From assembly GCA_024138025.1 (NCBI GenBank), contig JAMXBD010000205.1, positions 126,501 through 190,500 on the forward strand: a stretch of 64,000 nt of DNA, read 5' to 3'. The stretch is from Combretum micranthum (Eukaryota; Streptophyta; Magnoliopsida; Myrtales; Combretaceae). Within the stretch, counting starts at the first letter, position 1. Each line of letters starts with the position of its first letter. The translations under genes and the position numbers were made by a program. Shown here one piece after another: positions 1-9,592 of the stretch. The notes beneath the pieces are model-generated. The model was not told the origin of the DNA. It made no database searches and saw only the letters and a program-made list of their open reading frames with translations.

Positions 1-1144
1 CATAACCAAGAAAGCTCCTAATGCCCTTAACTGTTTTGGTGGTGGTAATTTTGCAATAGTATCAATTTTTGAGGTGTTGTTGTATCACCTCGATACCCTT
101 TCTTGAGATTCTGTGTCCTAGGACAATTCCTTCCTGTACCATAAAATGGCACTTCTCCCAACTCAACATGAGATTCATATCTTCACATCTTTGGAGGACC
201 TTGTCTCAATTTTTAAGACAATTGTCAAATGATTTTTCAAATACAGAGAAATCGCCATAAAAACTTCCATTATGTCCTCTACATATTTTTCAAAAATAGC
301 TAACATGCACCTTTGGAATGTTGCTAGAGCATTGTATAACCCGATATATGCGAAAATTCTATAAGGACATGTAAAAGTTGTTTTCTCTTGATCTTCTAGA
401 GCTATAGGTATCTAGAAGTATCTAGACATCCCATTAAGAAAGCAATAGTACTCATGTCATGCTAGTCTTTCAAGCATCTGATCGATAAAAGCAAGGGGAA
501 GTGGTCTTTTATGGTGGCATCATTTAACATTCTATAGTCTATACCAACCCGCCAACTAGTGATAGTTTGAGTTAGTATTAATTCATTTGATCATTGAGAA
601 CTACTGTTATTCCTCATTTCTTTGGTACAACTTATGTGGGGCTCACCCAAGTATTGTCAGAAATGGGATAAATAATCCCTACATCTAAAAGTTTTAGCAC
701 GTCCTTCATATTTGGGTTCAACTGTTTTTGTGGTTGGACCACAAGTTTGAAAGTATCTTCCATAAGAATTTTGTGTGTACAAAAGATAGGACTTATACCT
801 TTTATGTCCGCAATTTTCCATGCTATAGCTTTCTTATGTTTTTCCAAAGTCTCTAAAGCTTTTTCTCCTACTCTTCATCGAGTTTAGAAGATATAATAAC
901 AGGTAATTTGCAACCATCTTCCAAGAAAGCATATTCCAAATGATTTGGTAATTCTTTCAGCTTCAAATATGGTGGTTCTACAATGGAGGGCTTGAGCTGC
1001 CTAGCATCATCCTATTCTTTTCTTATCTCATCCTCGTTTTTTCCATTTTCTTCTTCACCTCCACTATTTAAAGATTCTTTCATAGGCTCATCATCATCTA
1101 TATTTTCCTTCCCAAAACAGAGCTTTTCAACCAAATCTTGATTT
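1..1144 (-). pseudogene. Element D: reverse transcriptase remnant (Athila-like), runs off left edge
   Basis: Degenerate minus-strand Ty3/gypsy reverse transcriptase of element D. The N-terminal linker and start of RT are readable at 847-632: 'HKKAIAWKIADIKGISP', the 'THKILMED' segment, then 'LNPNMKDVLKLLDVGIIYP'. Further RT segments (the region equivalent to RMPFGLCNAPATF and the palm) continue to the left edge in changing frames with stops, so this copy cannot make an active polymerase. The linker between protease and RT is at about 850-1144. The protease of the same element follows at 1205-1672. RNase H, integrase and the 3' LTR of D must lie left of the window. Lineage is inferred from similarity to the better preserved Athila copy at 22479-35504. 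Confidence 0.8.
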
Positions 1145-1204
1145 GATTCAAGAATCTCATCATCCATAAACTTAGTGTCAAACAATCATCATCATTTATT
1201 ATCC

Positions 1205-1672
1205 CTATTTCACACTTCTTGATAACTTTATTATCATTTCATCATCCCTTATTTTCAGCGCCAACTTCTCATTTTTAACATCAATAACTGCCTCTACGGT
1301 TGGCAGGAATAGTCTCCCCAAAATCAAAGGGACATCAATCTTTTCGTCTATATCTAGAATCACAAAATCAATAGGAAAGATGAAGTTCTGGACCTTAACA
1401 AGAACATCCTCAACTACTCCCTTGGAGTATCTAGTAGATTTATTAGCTAATTGTAAACTCATTCTTGTCGGTTTTGATTCTCTTAACCTCAGTTTCTTGA
1501 ACATGGTATAGGGCATGGGGTTAATGCTTGCCCCTAGGTCAGCTAATGCCTTTTCCACAGGGAGATTCCCTATGAAGCATGGTATGAGGAAACTCCCTAG
1601 TTCTTTCCTTTTTTTGGGGACCTTGTTCAACAAAACTGCAAAACAATCTCTTCTAAGGGTCACTAGGGACAC
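1205..1672 (-). pseudogene. Element D: aspartic protease domain
   Basis: An open minus-strand stretch of about 155 residues carrying a retropepsin domain. The catalytic Asp sits in 'LADLGASIN', where D-L-G replaces the usual D-S/T-G; that variant is common in plant Athila-type copies. The C-terminal hallmark appears as 'LILGRLFLPT' where other copies have ILGRPFLAT, so the conserved Pro is changed. In the polyprotein, protease would follow gag and precede RT. The gag side is cut off at 1739/1744 by the Ogre insertion and resumes at 16614. The frame is open, but the polyprotein around it is broken, so it is annotated as a retrotransposon pseudogene. Confidence 0.8.
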
Positions 1673-1744
1673 CTCCTCTAAATCTTCTTATTGGAAAGCA
1701 ACTCTTCAAAAATTTTACATACTTTAGCATTTTCAAAAGTACAT
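1673..1744 (-). pseudogene. Element D: gag-protease junction with left target-site duplication
   Basis: The last piece of D before the Ogre element. In minus orientation it is the segment corresponding to 'MPSYAKFIKELLSNKRK' of element A, here frameshifted. Positions 1740-1744 read tacat, and the same five bases follow the far end of the Ogre at 16614-16618. That is the target-site duplication and proves that D was intact here before insertion. Confidence 0.85.
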
Positions 1745-4189
1745 TGTCGAGCCTTGATTTTTTCACTATCTGGTTCATTTCTCTTAACCCGATTCACATT
1801 AAACCCGAACCCATTTAACATGAATCCTCGACTAGGGGTTAAAAGAAATTTTAATTTTGAAAACTTTTTAGAGTCGCCACCCCGATATAAATCGGGAAAA
1901 AATAAAAGCTTAGGATCAATGGGTCTGTTGATCCTAACTTAGCTACTAGCCTGCGAAAATTTGATTTAAAAAATCAACTGTTAAAACCAGATATCATGGA
2001 TTCGGGGCTAACCTATTAAAACCAAATTGGTTACCACTTTTGGAATTTTAAATTTATAATCTATCCTTTATATGCTCAAAAAAAAAAACTCTAATAATAT
2101 ATTACAACAGAAAATTTACAAGTCAAATCATTCATTTTATTTTTTTACATTTTTTCTCTCATTTTTTACTTTTTATTATTTTTTAGAACATGAATAACAA
2201 CAAACATATTTTCTTTTTTTAAAAAAAAAACTTATATTTACAAAAAAAACAAAACTTTTTTTATTTTTTATGTCGCCCCGCAGTGCCTACTACTCGCTAA
2301 TCGAGATCAGACAAAACGTAGTTCTTTTAAAAAAACTTTAATTTGTTGTTGTCAATTTTAATTTTTTGAACTCTTTTCATTTTAAGTTCATTAAATTTTG
2401 AATTTTCATAAAAAATCATTTTTGATGACCCTATGATCTAATCAATTGATTTTTTATTTTATGAAAATACAATTTTTCTAAGCCCAAAAATAATTTTTTT
2501 TTTTAGAAATTTTGTTCTTTGAAAATCCAATTTTATTATTTTTATTTATTTTTTTTATTTTTTTAAAACAATCATCACATAAATTCACAATATCCAGAAT
2601 ATAAAAAATATTAAAATCATTTTTTCATGCATTAAATATGCATTTTCCAAAGCAATTTACGTATAAATACACATTAAAAATAAATAAAAAAATAAATTTT
2701 ATAAAAATAAATAATTTTTGATTTTTCTGGATTTTTCTGAATTTTTCTGAAATTTTTATGAATTTTTTACTATTTTTTGCTATTTTTTATTATTTTCTGA
2801 AATTAATTATATAAAAACTATTAATAAAATAATACGGATTAACCTGGACCGTCGGATGAAGCGGATGAGATCTGGAGCGTCGATCTCGCTGACCGATCTG
2901 ATCGTCTGATCTTGTTGACTCGATTTGAGCCGTCTGATCGCTTGATGAAATCTGGGCCGTCTGATCGCTTAATTAAATCTGGACCGTCTGATTGCTTGAT
3001 GAAATCTGGCCGTCTGATTGCTTGATTGAATCTGGGCCGGTGATCTGCTTGATCAAATCTGGACCGTCTGATCTGCCTTATGAAATCTGGACCGTCTGAT
3101 CAGAGTTGACCGTTGACCGATGACCGACGACCGACGACCGTTGACCGATGACCGACCGGGTTGGATTCGGATCTTCGGGTAGGATCTCGTAGCTCCGGCG
3201 GGTGAAGAAGACGATGACGCGACTTTTCGAGGCGGATTCCGGTGGCTCCGGTGGTCCTCGGCGGCTGGAGCTTGTCGGTCCGACTCCTGCTGCGACGGCT
3301 TGTCTTTTGGTGGTGGTGGCGTTCACTCAGAACGGCGGCAAGGGGCAGCTCCGGCGGTGGTTGTATGGCGGCGTAATGAACAAAATTTTAAAAAAAAATT
3401 TCAGAGAGAAATCCGATCAATTCGAACAAATCTAAGCACACTAAATCATCCAAATCAAGTTTCTAACATTGTTACAACACGTAATTTGGATTAAATCTGA
3501 TCCAATCATTCGATTTGAAATTCGAATTCTATACCCTAAATTCAAGAATTTCGAATTGGCTTGCTATGTATGTGTTTTCTGAAATTGACTTGTGCCTTTT
3601 GCTCCTAGGACCCCTATTTTATAGGTTGCAAGCTCAATTTACGTTCGAACAGTTCGAAAATGAATCAATTTTTGCCCTCTTATTTTTCACGAATTTAATT
3701 CGAAAATCCATGATTAAGTTGTTTGAAACTGATGAATTGATGATGTTTTCATATTCCATGTCAGATTCATCCAATCAATTTTATAACTCCCCATTCATGT
3801 ACAATTGAATGCTTTATACATTGAATTTTGTAACTTTTGGTTGTTTTTGCACTAATCTTTCATATCCATAACCACTTTGCAATTCCATCATCAATTTTGA
3901 CAATCAATGATGTTTTGTCAGTTAAAAACTGATGCAAAGTAAGGCAAAAGTCACATTTGAGGAAAATGAAAAGACAAAAATGATAAAAAGGCAAAAATTT
4001 GCCTTTGCTAGGGTTTGAACCTGTGTCCTTGAGCTTGAATGTGTGTTTGGGTCAATGTGTTTAACCAACAGGCTATTTGGCCTGTGCCTTGATCACTTAG
4101 CCAATTTCATCAATACTTAAGGCTTTTGGAAAAATGAATTTAATTAAATTTTAAGCCTTAATTAATTGGGCAAAAATTGGGTGTCTACA
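1745..4189 (-). repeat. Element O: 3' LTR
   Basis: Left copy of the 2,445-bp LTR, with ends tgtcgagcc and ggtgtctaca on the plus strand. It matches 14169-16613 along its length with scattered substitutions and small indels. It contains long T/A-rich stretches (about 2060-2830), a 27-bp tandem array (about 2840-3115) and the region corresponding to the TATA box. Here the TATA site reads tattttata at 3615-3623, with one extra T compared with the 5' LTR. Short ORFs inside it are not genes. Confidence 0.95.
2840..3175. repeat. 27-bp minisatellite and TTGACC-rich tract in the O 3' LTR
   Basis: Six full units and one partial unit of a roughly 27-bp repeat with core ccgtctgatcgcttgat followed by gaaatctgg. 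It continues into a tract of overlapping gttgaccg / gatgaccg / cgaccg heptamers (about 3105-3170). The corresponding array in the 5' LTR has one more unit, so the two LTRs of one element differ by a repeat unit. The tract is much more GC-rich than the rest of the LTR. Confidence 0.85.
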
Positions 4190-4201
4190 CTGCCCCTCTT
4201 T
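4190..4201 (-). other. Element O: polypurine tract
   Basis: On the minus strand AAAGAGGGGCAG directly abuts the TGTAGACACC start of the 3' LTR. It is the expected primer for plus-strand DNA synthesis in reverse transcription, and its position and purine content are canonical. Confidence 0.9.
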
Positions 4202-4351
4202 GTGTAAAGTTTGAACAAAACTTTTGCCACAAAGACAAAAAGACAACCAATTTTTTGCTTAGCTTCTCCTTCCAAAATCTTGTGCTAACTATCTGTCGAG
4301 TTTAGACTTAGAGATTGTGCTAGGTCAACTGTCGGACCTAGACTTTAATTT

Positions 4352-4586
4352 GGTCATTTGCCGGACCAATGGCTTTGGTTGGTCATTTGCCGGACCAATG
4401 GGCTTTGGTTTGGTCATTTGCCGGACCAATGGGCTTTGTCATTTGCCAGACCAATGGGCTTTGGTTTGGTCATTTGCCGGACCAATGGGCTTTGGTTTGG
4501 TCATTTGCGGACCAATGGGCTTTGGTCATTTGCTGGACCAATGGGCTTCGATTTGGTCATTTGCCGGACCAATGGGCTTTGGTTTC
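4352..4586. repeat. Roughly 30-bp tandem repeat in the O 3' UTR
   Basis: Eight consecutive units of 26-31 bp with core catttgccggaccaatggg followed by ctttggtttggt. Some units lack the ggtttggt part or carry a single-base change (for example tgccagacc, tgctggacc). A diverged half-unit precedes at about 4324. Because the units keep all three frames partly open, long ORFs with repeated 'GPMGFG' or 'DQWAL' appear here. They are an artefact of the repeat, not proteins. Confidence 0.9.
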
Positions 4587-4589
4587 CAC

Positions 4590-4757
4590 TGGAATAGATG
4601 GATTTCTAACTTCTGTCTTGATCTTATTCTTCTAGTAAATGAATTTCTGAACTCTGTCTTGATCACCATCGTGAGCGAATGAATTTCTGAATTTTGTCTT
4701 GATCACCATCTTCAATTGATGGGTTTCTGAATTTTGTCACCATCTCGAAAGGATGGA
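4590..4757. repeat. Second, longer-unit tandem repeat in the O 3' UTR
   Basis: Three to four imperfect units of about 45-55 bp built on 'gaatttctgaattttgtc' plus 'ttgatcaccatc', immediately next to the 30-bp array. The last unit is shortened. Two unrelated arrays side by side in one 3' UTR suggest repeated local slippage. Confidence 0.65.
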
Positions 4758-5179
4758 TTTTGAGTCTGGGTAGTACTAGACTATCTGTCTAGACTGAGGG
4801 GTATTTGTGATTTTTCATCCACTGGGGTTTTCTTTTCTTTTTTTTCTTCTTTTTCTCTTTTTTTTTTTTCAATAACATGCTTCAATTTTCTATCAAAATT
4901 AGTTATTCTTGCAGTAATATTTTCTTTTAAAATAAGAACAATCAATAGACCAAACTGTATAAATGCATTCATTCAGTATTATAAGATGCTCAAACTTCTT
5001 TGTCTGATGATTCAAATGGTGTTTTGGAAATTTATTGAAAAATTTTGTGGGTTAGGCTTTGATTCACTTCAAAGAATTTCAGGCTTTGATTCGACTTCAG
5101 AGAATTTCAGGAATATCAACTTTGCTTATAATTAATTAAAATAAAATCAATTGATCACTTGAAATGACAAATTTATTGA

Positions 5180-6533
5180 TCAAGGATAATACAACTTTAC
5201 AGCATCTGAGTTCACAGGATCCTTTAAATTGGGTCCATCCATTTGGGAAAGGATTAATGCTCCTCCCGATAAGACCTTCTTCACTATATATGGTCCTTCA
5301 TAATTTGGTGTGAACTTCCTCTGGAATCTTGCACATTTGGCAGCATTTTTCTCAAAACCAAATCACCTTCTTGGAAATTTCTTGGCTTAACCTTCTTGTT
5401 AAATGCTCTAGCCATCCTTTGTTGATATAATTGCCATGACACATGGCGGTTAATCTTTTTTCATCTAAAAGATTTAACTGTTCAACTTTGTCTAACCCAT
5501 TCAGCTTCTTCGAGCTCTGTTTCAGCCAATACTCGGAGCGAAGGAATCTCAACTTCTACTGGTAAAACAGCTTCAGTTCCATATACCAGGGAATAGGGCG
5601 TTGCCCCAGTTGACACTCTTACAGAGGTTCGATATGCCATTAATGCTAATGGGAGCATTTCATGCCAATCCTTGTATGCAATCGTCATCTTCTCAATGAT
5701 TCTCTTGATGTTTTTGTTGGCGGCTTCTACTGCTCCATTCATCTGTGGGCGATATGGAGTGGAATTCCGGTGTTTAATCTTGAATTGCTGACATAAATCA
5801 GTCATTGCATTGTTGTTCAAATTTGTACCATTATCGTAATGATACTTTCTGGAGTTCCATATCGAGCAATGATATCTCTTTTGATGAATCGAACCACAAC
5901 GGCTTTTGTCACACTGGCGTATGAAGCAGCTTCAACCCACTTGGTGAAGTAATCGATTGCAACTAGTATGAATCGATGACCATTTGAAGCTTTTGGCGAT
6001 ATTGGCCCGATTACGTCTATTCCCCACATTGAGAACGGCCATGGTGTTGACATTGACTGTAATTCCTTTGGAGGAGCATTTATCTTGTTTGCGTAAATTT
6101 GACATAGATGACAAGATCTCACATGTTTGATACAGTCTGATTCCATGGTTAACCAGAAATATCCTAGCCTCATAATCTTTTTAGCTAGCATATATCCGTT
6201 CATATGAGGTCCACATACTCCCTCATGAACTTCTTCCATTAATTTTTGAGCTTCTTTTTCATCTACACATCTCAACAAGGTTGTATCGAATGACCTTCTG
6301 TATAAGGTATCTCCACTTAACAAGAAATGACTTGCCAGACGTCTCAATGATTTTGATCCTTTTTGTAGCACACTCAGGATAATCACCTGTTTGCAAGAAA
6401 ATTTTGATATCTTGAAACCATGGTTCATTGATTCAATCACAGCACAGAACGCGGGTTCACTTCTTATTCGGACTTGCAAAGGTTGTATTCTTACTCCTTC
6501 AGTGAATTGGATCAAAGAGGCCAGAGTAGCCAA
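5180..6533 (-). pseudogene. Element O: integrase
   Basis: Retroviral-type integrase, which would insert the cDNA into the genome. Minus strand. The N-terminal zinc region is recognisable with His residues in 'VHEGVCGPH' and the Cys pair in 'SCHLCQ'. The catalytic core starts at 'WGIDVIGPI' (first Asp) and continues 'FILVAIDYFTKWVEA'. The region of the second catalytic Asp near 5835-5845 is hit by a single-base frameshift: the reading changes from the frame ending at 5817 to the frame at 5820-5482, where 'YRPQMNGAVEAANKNIKRI' carries the catalytic Glu. A second shift occurs near 5480-5550. The frame ends with '...DAVKLYYP' and a stop at 5180. It is inactive as read. Confidence 0.88.
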
Positions 6534-6537
6534 TGCA

Positions 6538-7300
6538 TCAGCAAATTATTCTGAGTTCTCGGCACATAAGTGAAGGAAATTTCTTTGAATTTCCTGTTAA
6601 CTCAGCCAAGTGATTATGATAAGGAATCAACTTGGGATCCTTAGTTTTGAACTCGCCTCGAGTTTGGAAAATGATAAGTGATGAATCTCCAAACACTTCG
6701 AGCTCCTCGATATTCATTTGAATTGCCATTTCTAATCCCATGATGCATGCCTCGTATTCCGCTACATTATTTGTGTAAGGAAACATTAATCTGGCTGATG
6801 CCGGGAACTGTTCTTCTTTTGGTGAGATAAGGACTGCCCCTATTCCACACCGTATACGTTGGCTGCTCCATCGAAATACAACTTCCAATTGTTGTTTCGG
6901 CTTCTGTTTCTGTTATTCTGATGCCTTCATCTGGAAACTGATCTTGTTCCTTTAATTCTTCGTCATCAACTGGGCTTTCTGCGAGTTGATCAGCTAAAAC
7001 TTGTCCTTTGACTGAACTTTGATTCACATAAATGATATCAAATTCAGAAAGTAGCATCTGCCATTTCGAGATTCGACCTACTAAAGCCGGTTTGCGTGCC
7101 AAGTATCGCAATGGATCATGCTTCGTAATCAACTCGATCGAGTAGAAGAGCGTATACTGCCTAAGCCTGTGCATAACCCATACTAATGCACAGCAGGTCT
7201 TTTCTATCTCTGAATACTTTTGTTCTCCATTCGAGAATTTCTTGCTTAAGTAGTAAACAGCTCTTTCTTTTCCTTCCTCATCTTTTTGCCCAGCACACAA
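6538..7300 (-). pseudogene. Element O: dual RNase H region (Ty3 RNase H plus additional RNase H)
   Basis: Two RNase H domains follow RT. The first (about 7300-6960) is the normal gypsy RNase H linked to RT, with 'KKFSNGEQKYSEIEK' and 'ELITKHDPLRYL'. The second (about 6888-6560) has 'GIGAVLISPKEEQ', 'NNVAEYEACIMGLEMA' and 'LEVFGDSSLIIFQ', the signature of the extra archaeal-like RNase H acquired by plant Tat-lineage elements. The second domain identifies the lineage. RNase H would degrade the RNA of the RNA:DNA hybrid. A frameshift near 6890-6770 separates the domains into different frames. Confidence 0.85.
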
Positions 7301-8416
7301 CCCATAGATTCAGGAAGAATTGTCAAGTACAAGAACAATGGTTTCCCCGGTTTTGGAGTAACCAGTACTGGTGGATTTGTCAGATACTGCTTTATCCGAT
7401 TAAAGGCTTTTTCACATTCGTCATTCCATTCAATTAGGGCATTCTTCTTTAGCAGTTTAAACAGCGGTTGGCACTTATCAGTCAGCTGTGATATGAATCG
7501 AGCAATGTAATTCAACCTTCCCAAGAGGCCTCTGATTTCCTTTAATGTTTTTGGTGGAGGCAAATCCTGAATCGCCTTGACTTTATCAGGATCGATTTCT
7601 ATCCCCTTTTGGCTAACCATGAATCCTAATAATTTTCCAGATGTCACTCCGAAAGTGCATTTTTCTGGATTCAATTTCAACTGGAACTTCCTTAATCTTT
7701 CAAAAAGCTTCCTTAACACCACTACATGATCATCTCCTTCCTTTGTCTTGGCGATCATATCATCTACATATACTTCCACCTCTTTGTGCATCATATCATG
7801 AAGTATAGCAAGCATTGCTCGTTGATAAGTTGCCCCGGCATTCTTGAGACCGAAAGGCATGACCTTGTAACAAAAAGTTCCCCAGGCTGTAACAATGTGG
7901 TTTTGACCTTATCTTCTTCGGCCATTAATATCTGATTATACCCTGAAAATCCATCCATGAATGAAAATAGATGATTTCCAGCGGTATTGTCCACTAAAAC
8001 ATCGATGTGAGGCAACGGGAAATTATCTTTCGGGGTTGCTTTGTTTAGATCTCTGAAATCCACACAGATTCTTACTTTCCCGTTTTTCTTAAGTACTGGC
8101 ACTATATTTGATACCCAATCCGAATAATCAGAAACCTGAATCCTACTTCAAGCAACTTTTTTACTTCATCCTTGATTTGGAGGAGTAAATCCGGCCTAAA
8201 TCGCCTTAATTTTTGCTTTATAGGTTTAAAATCCTCCTTTGTTGGCAATTTGTGAACCACAATGGATGGGTCTAAACCAGGCATATCGCTATACGACCAT
8301 GCAAAAACATCCAAGTATTCGGCTAGTAACTTGGTTAAATCTTGTGCCGTGCTCTCAGGCAATTTTCCCCCTATCCTCAGATTCCTAGGGTTTTCACTTG
8401 TTCCCAAATTAATCAC
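7246..8416 (-). pseudogene. Element O: reverse transcriptase
   Basis: RT fingers and palm on the minus strand. Readable in order: the pre-RT linker 'LAEYLDVFAWSYSDMPGLD' (8416-8260), 'KNGKVRICVDFRDLNKATPK' (about 8090-8030), 'FSFMDGFSGYNQILMAEED', 'MPFGLKNAGATYQRAML' (from 7860), the catalytic 'VYVDDMIAK', then thumb and connection 'LGFMVSQKGIEIDPDKVKAI'. The YVDD box is intact. The domain is split into three frames by small indels near 8100 and 7870. Family assignment is firm, but this copy cannot produce a continuous polyprotein. Confidence 0.92.
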
Positions 8417-8592
8417 TTCAATGGTTTCGGGAATTTCAATCTTCCTTGTTCAAAATTTGCCAAATTTCTTGTGTTCTAAATTGATAATCAATATCATCTT
8501 CAACATCTAACCCAGTAGAGTTAGAGGTGATATTGATATTTTCATTAATTATACGCGCGAGATATCCCTGAACTTCATCACAATTGTCGAAT

Positions 8593-8745
8593 CTGGTTGA
8601 ATATGAATGAGGAATGTATGAGAATATGTGAAAACACAAAGGAAATAAATTTTATTAAACTGGGACGGTGTTTAAGTACACTTATTTGAGCATCACATAA
8701 TACTGAAAAACACAAACACAAATCTAGTCTTAGATAAATTCTTAC
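8593..8745 (-). other. Element O: candidate intron between protease and RT
   Basis: Ogre elements are known to splice an intron between the protease and RT coding regions. Here the minus strand shows a GTAAGA donor (first base 8745) and a pyrimidine-rich stretch ending CAACCAG (last base 8593), a 153-nt AT-rich segment with stops in the frames around it. After the acceptor the frame 'FDNCDEVQGYLARI' is open. A second possible donor, GTATTAAG, starts at 8761. Exact sites are inferred, not demonstrated. Confidence 0.45.
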
Positions 8746-8761
8746 TTAAAAGACTTAATAC

Positions 8762-9592
8762 TAGCGCAAGGCATAGAGAACCAATTTCTCAAGATCATTT
8801 TTGGATGAAGCATCTTCTTTGATATCATCTGGCTGCTGGATATGATGTGGCTTTGGAAAGGAATGGCTGATGTGAGGAATTTTGATGATTGGATCATATT
8901 CCTTGTCGAGCTTCCTCTTCTCATTTGGTTTTTCATTTCCACTTCAGCACAAGTGGGGGAATAACCCAATCCAAAGGTTCCCACCTGAGTTTCTTTCTCA
9001 TCATCATACAGACTTCGTCAAACATTTGAAGCCCGAAGTCTTCTTCTCCTTCTTTTCCAATGTAGGGACAGCTGTCTCCTTGTAAATGGCATAATCCTGT
9101 TCTCCCATAACAGTGATGAGTTGACCATTGGTATGAACTTAACTTTCTGGTGCAGGCTTGATGGTATTGCCTGGCAGCATGGATCCATGGTCTTCCCAAC
9201 AGCAGATTGAATGTTCTGGGGATATCAATCACTTGGAAAGGAATAATGAAAGTTTGAGGCCCGATGATGACTTCTAACTCCACTTCACCTATTATATCTC
9301 TTTTTGACCCATCAAAAGCACGAACCACAATAGAGCTTGGTTTGATGTCTGACGGTTCAATTTCCAATAAGCTCAAAGTGGCTAAGGGGCACACATTCAA
9401 AGAGGATCCATTGTCAACTAATACTCGAGAGACGATCTTTCCACAGCTTTTGACTACGATGAAGAGGGCCTTGTTATGTTGATCCCCTTCCTCTCCCAGT
9501 TCTTCAGATGAGAAAATGATTTGCTCATTTGCAAAGATTGAGTTGATGATATGCCCCAAGGCTTCTTCTGATACACCTTCTGGAACTTTCAC
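8762..9592 (-). pseudogene. Element O: aspartic protease
   Basis: Retropepsin region of the gag-pro polyprotein. The active-site loop is 'LVDNGSSLNVCPL' (Asp-Asn-Gly; the Gly and following Ser-Ser-Leu-Asn are typical of Ogre proteases, usually with DGG). The domain ends with 'FNLLLGRPWIHAA'. The first open frame runs 9592-8933. After a stop at 8933 the sequence continues in another frame (for example 'KLDKEYDPIIKIPHIS') to the candidate intron. The protease would cleave the Gag-Pro-Pol precursor. Start and end are approximate because it is part of a polyprotein. Confidence 0.85.

Larger units (their letters stand above)
4202..5179 (-). other. Element O: 3' untranslated region
   Basis: About 980 bp between the end of integrase and the polypurine tract. 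It holds two tandem-repeat blocks (4352-4586 and about 4590-4757), a T/C-rich tract near 4830-4870 and otherwise AT-rich DNA with no credible ORF. Ogre 3' UTRs are known for variable tandem repeats, and this copy fits that pattern. Confidence 0.8.

Noticed and set aside
4317..4682. Three overlapping open frames of 79-121 codons with repeated GPMGFG / DQWAL motifs
   Set aside because: They arise because a roughly 30-bp tandem repeat keeps all three frames open. They lie in the Ogre 3' UTR on the strand opposite to transcription.
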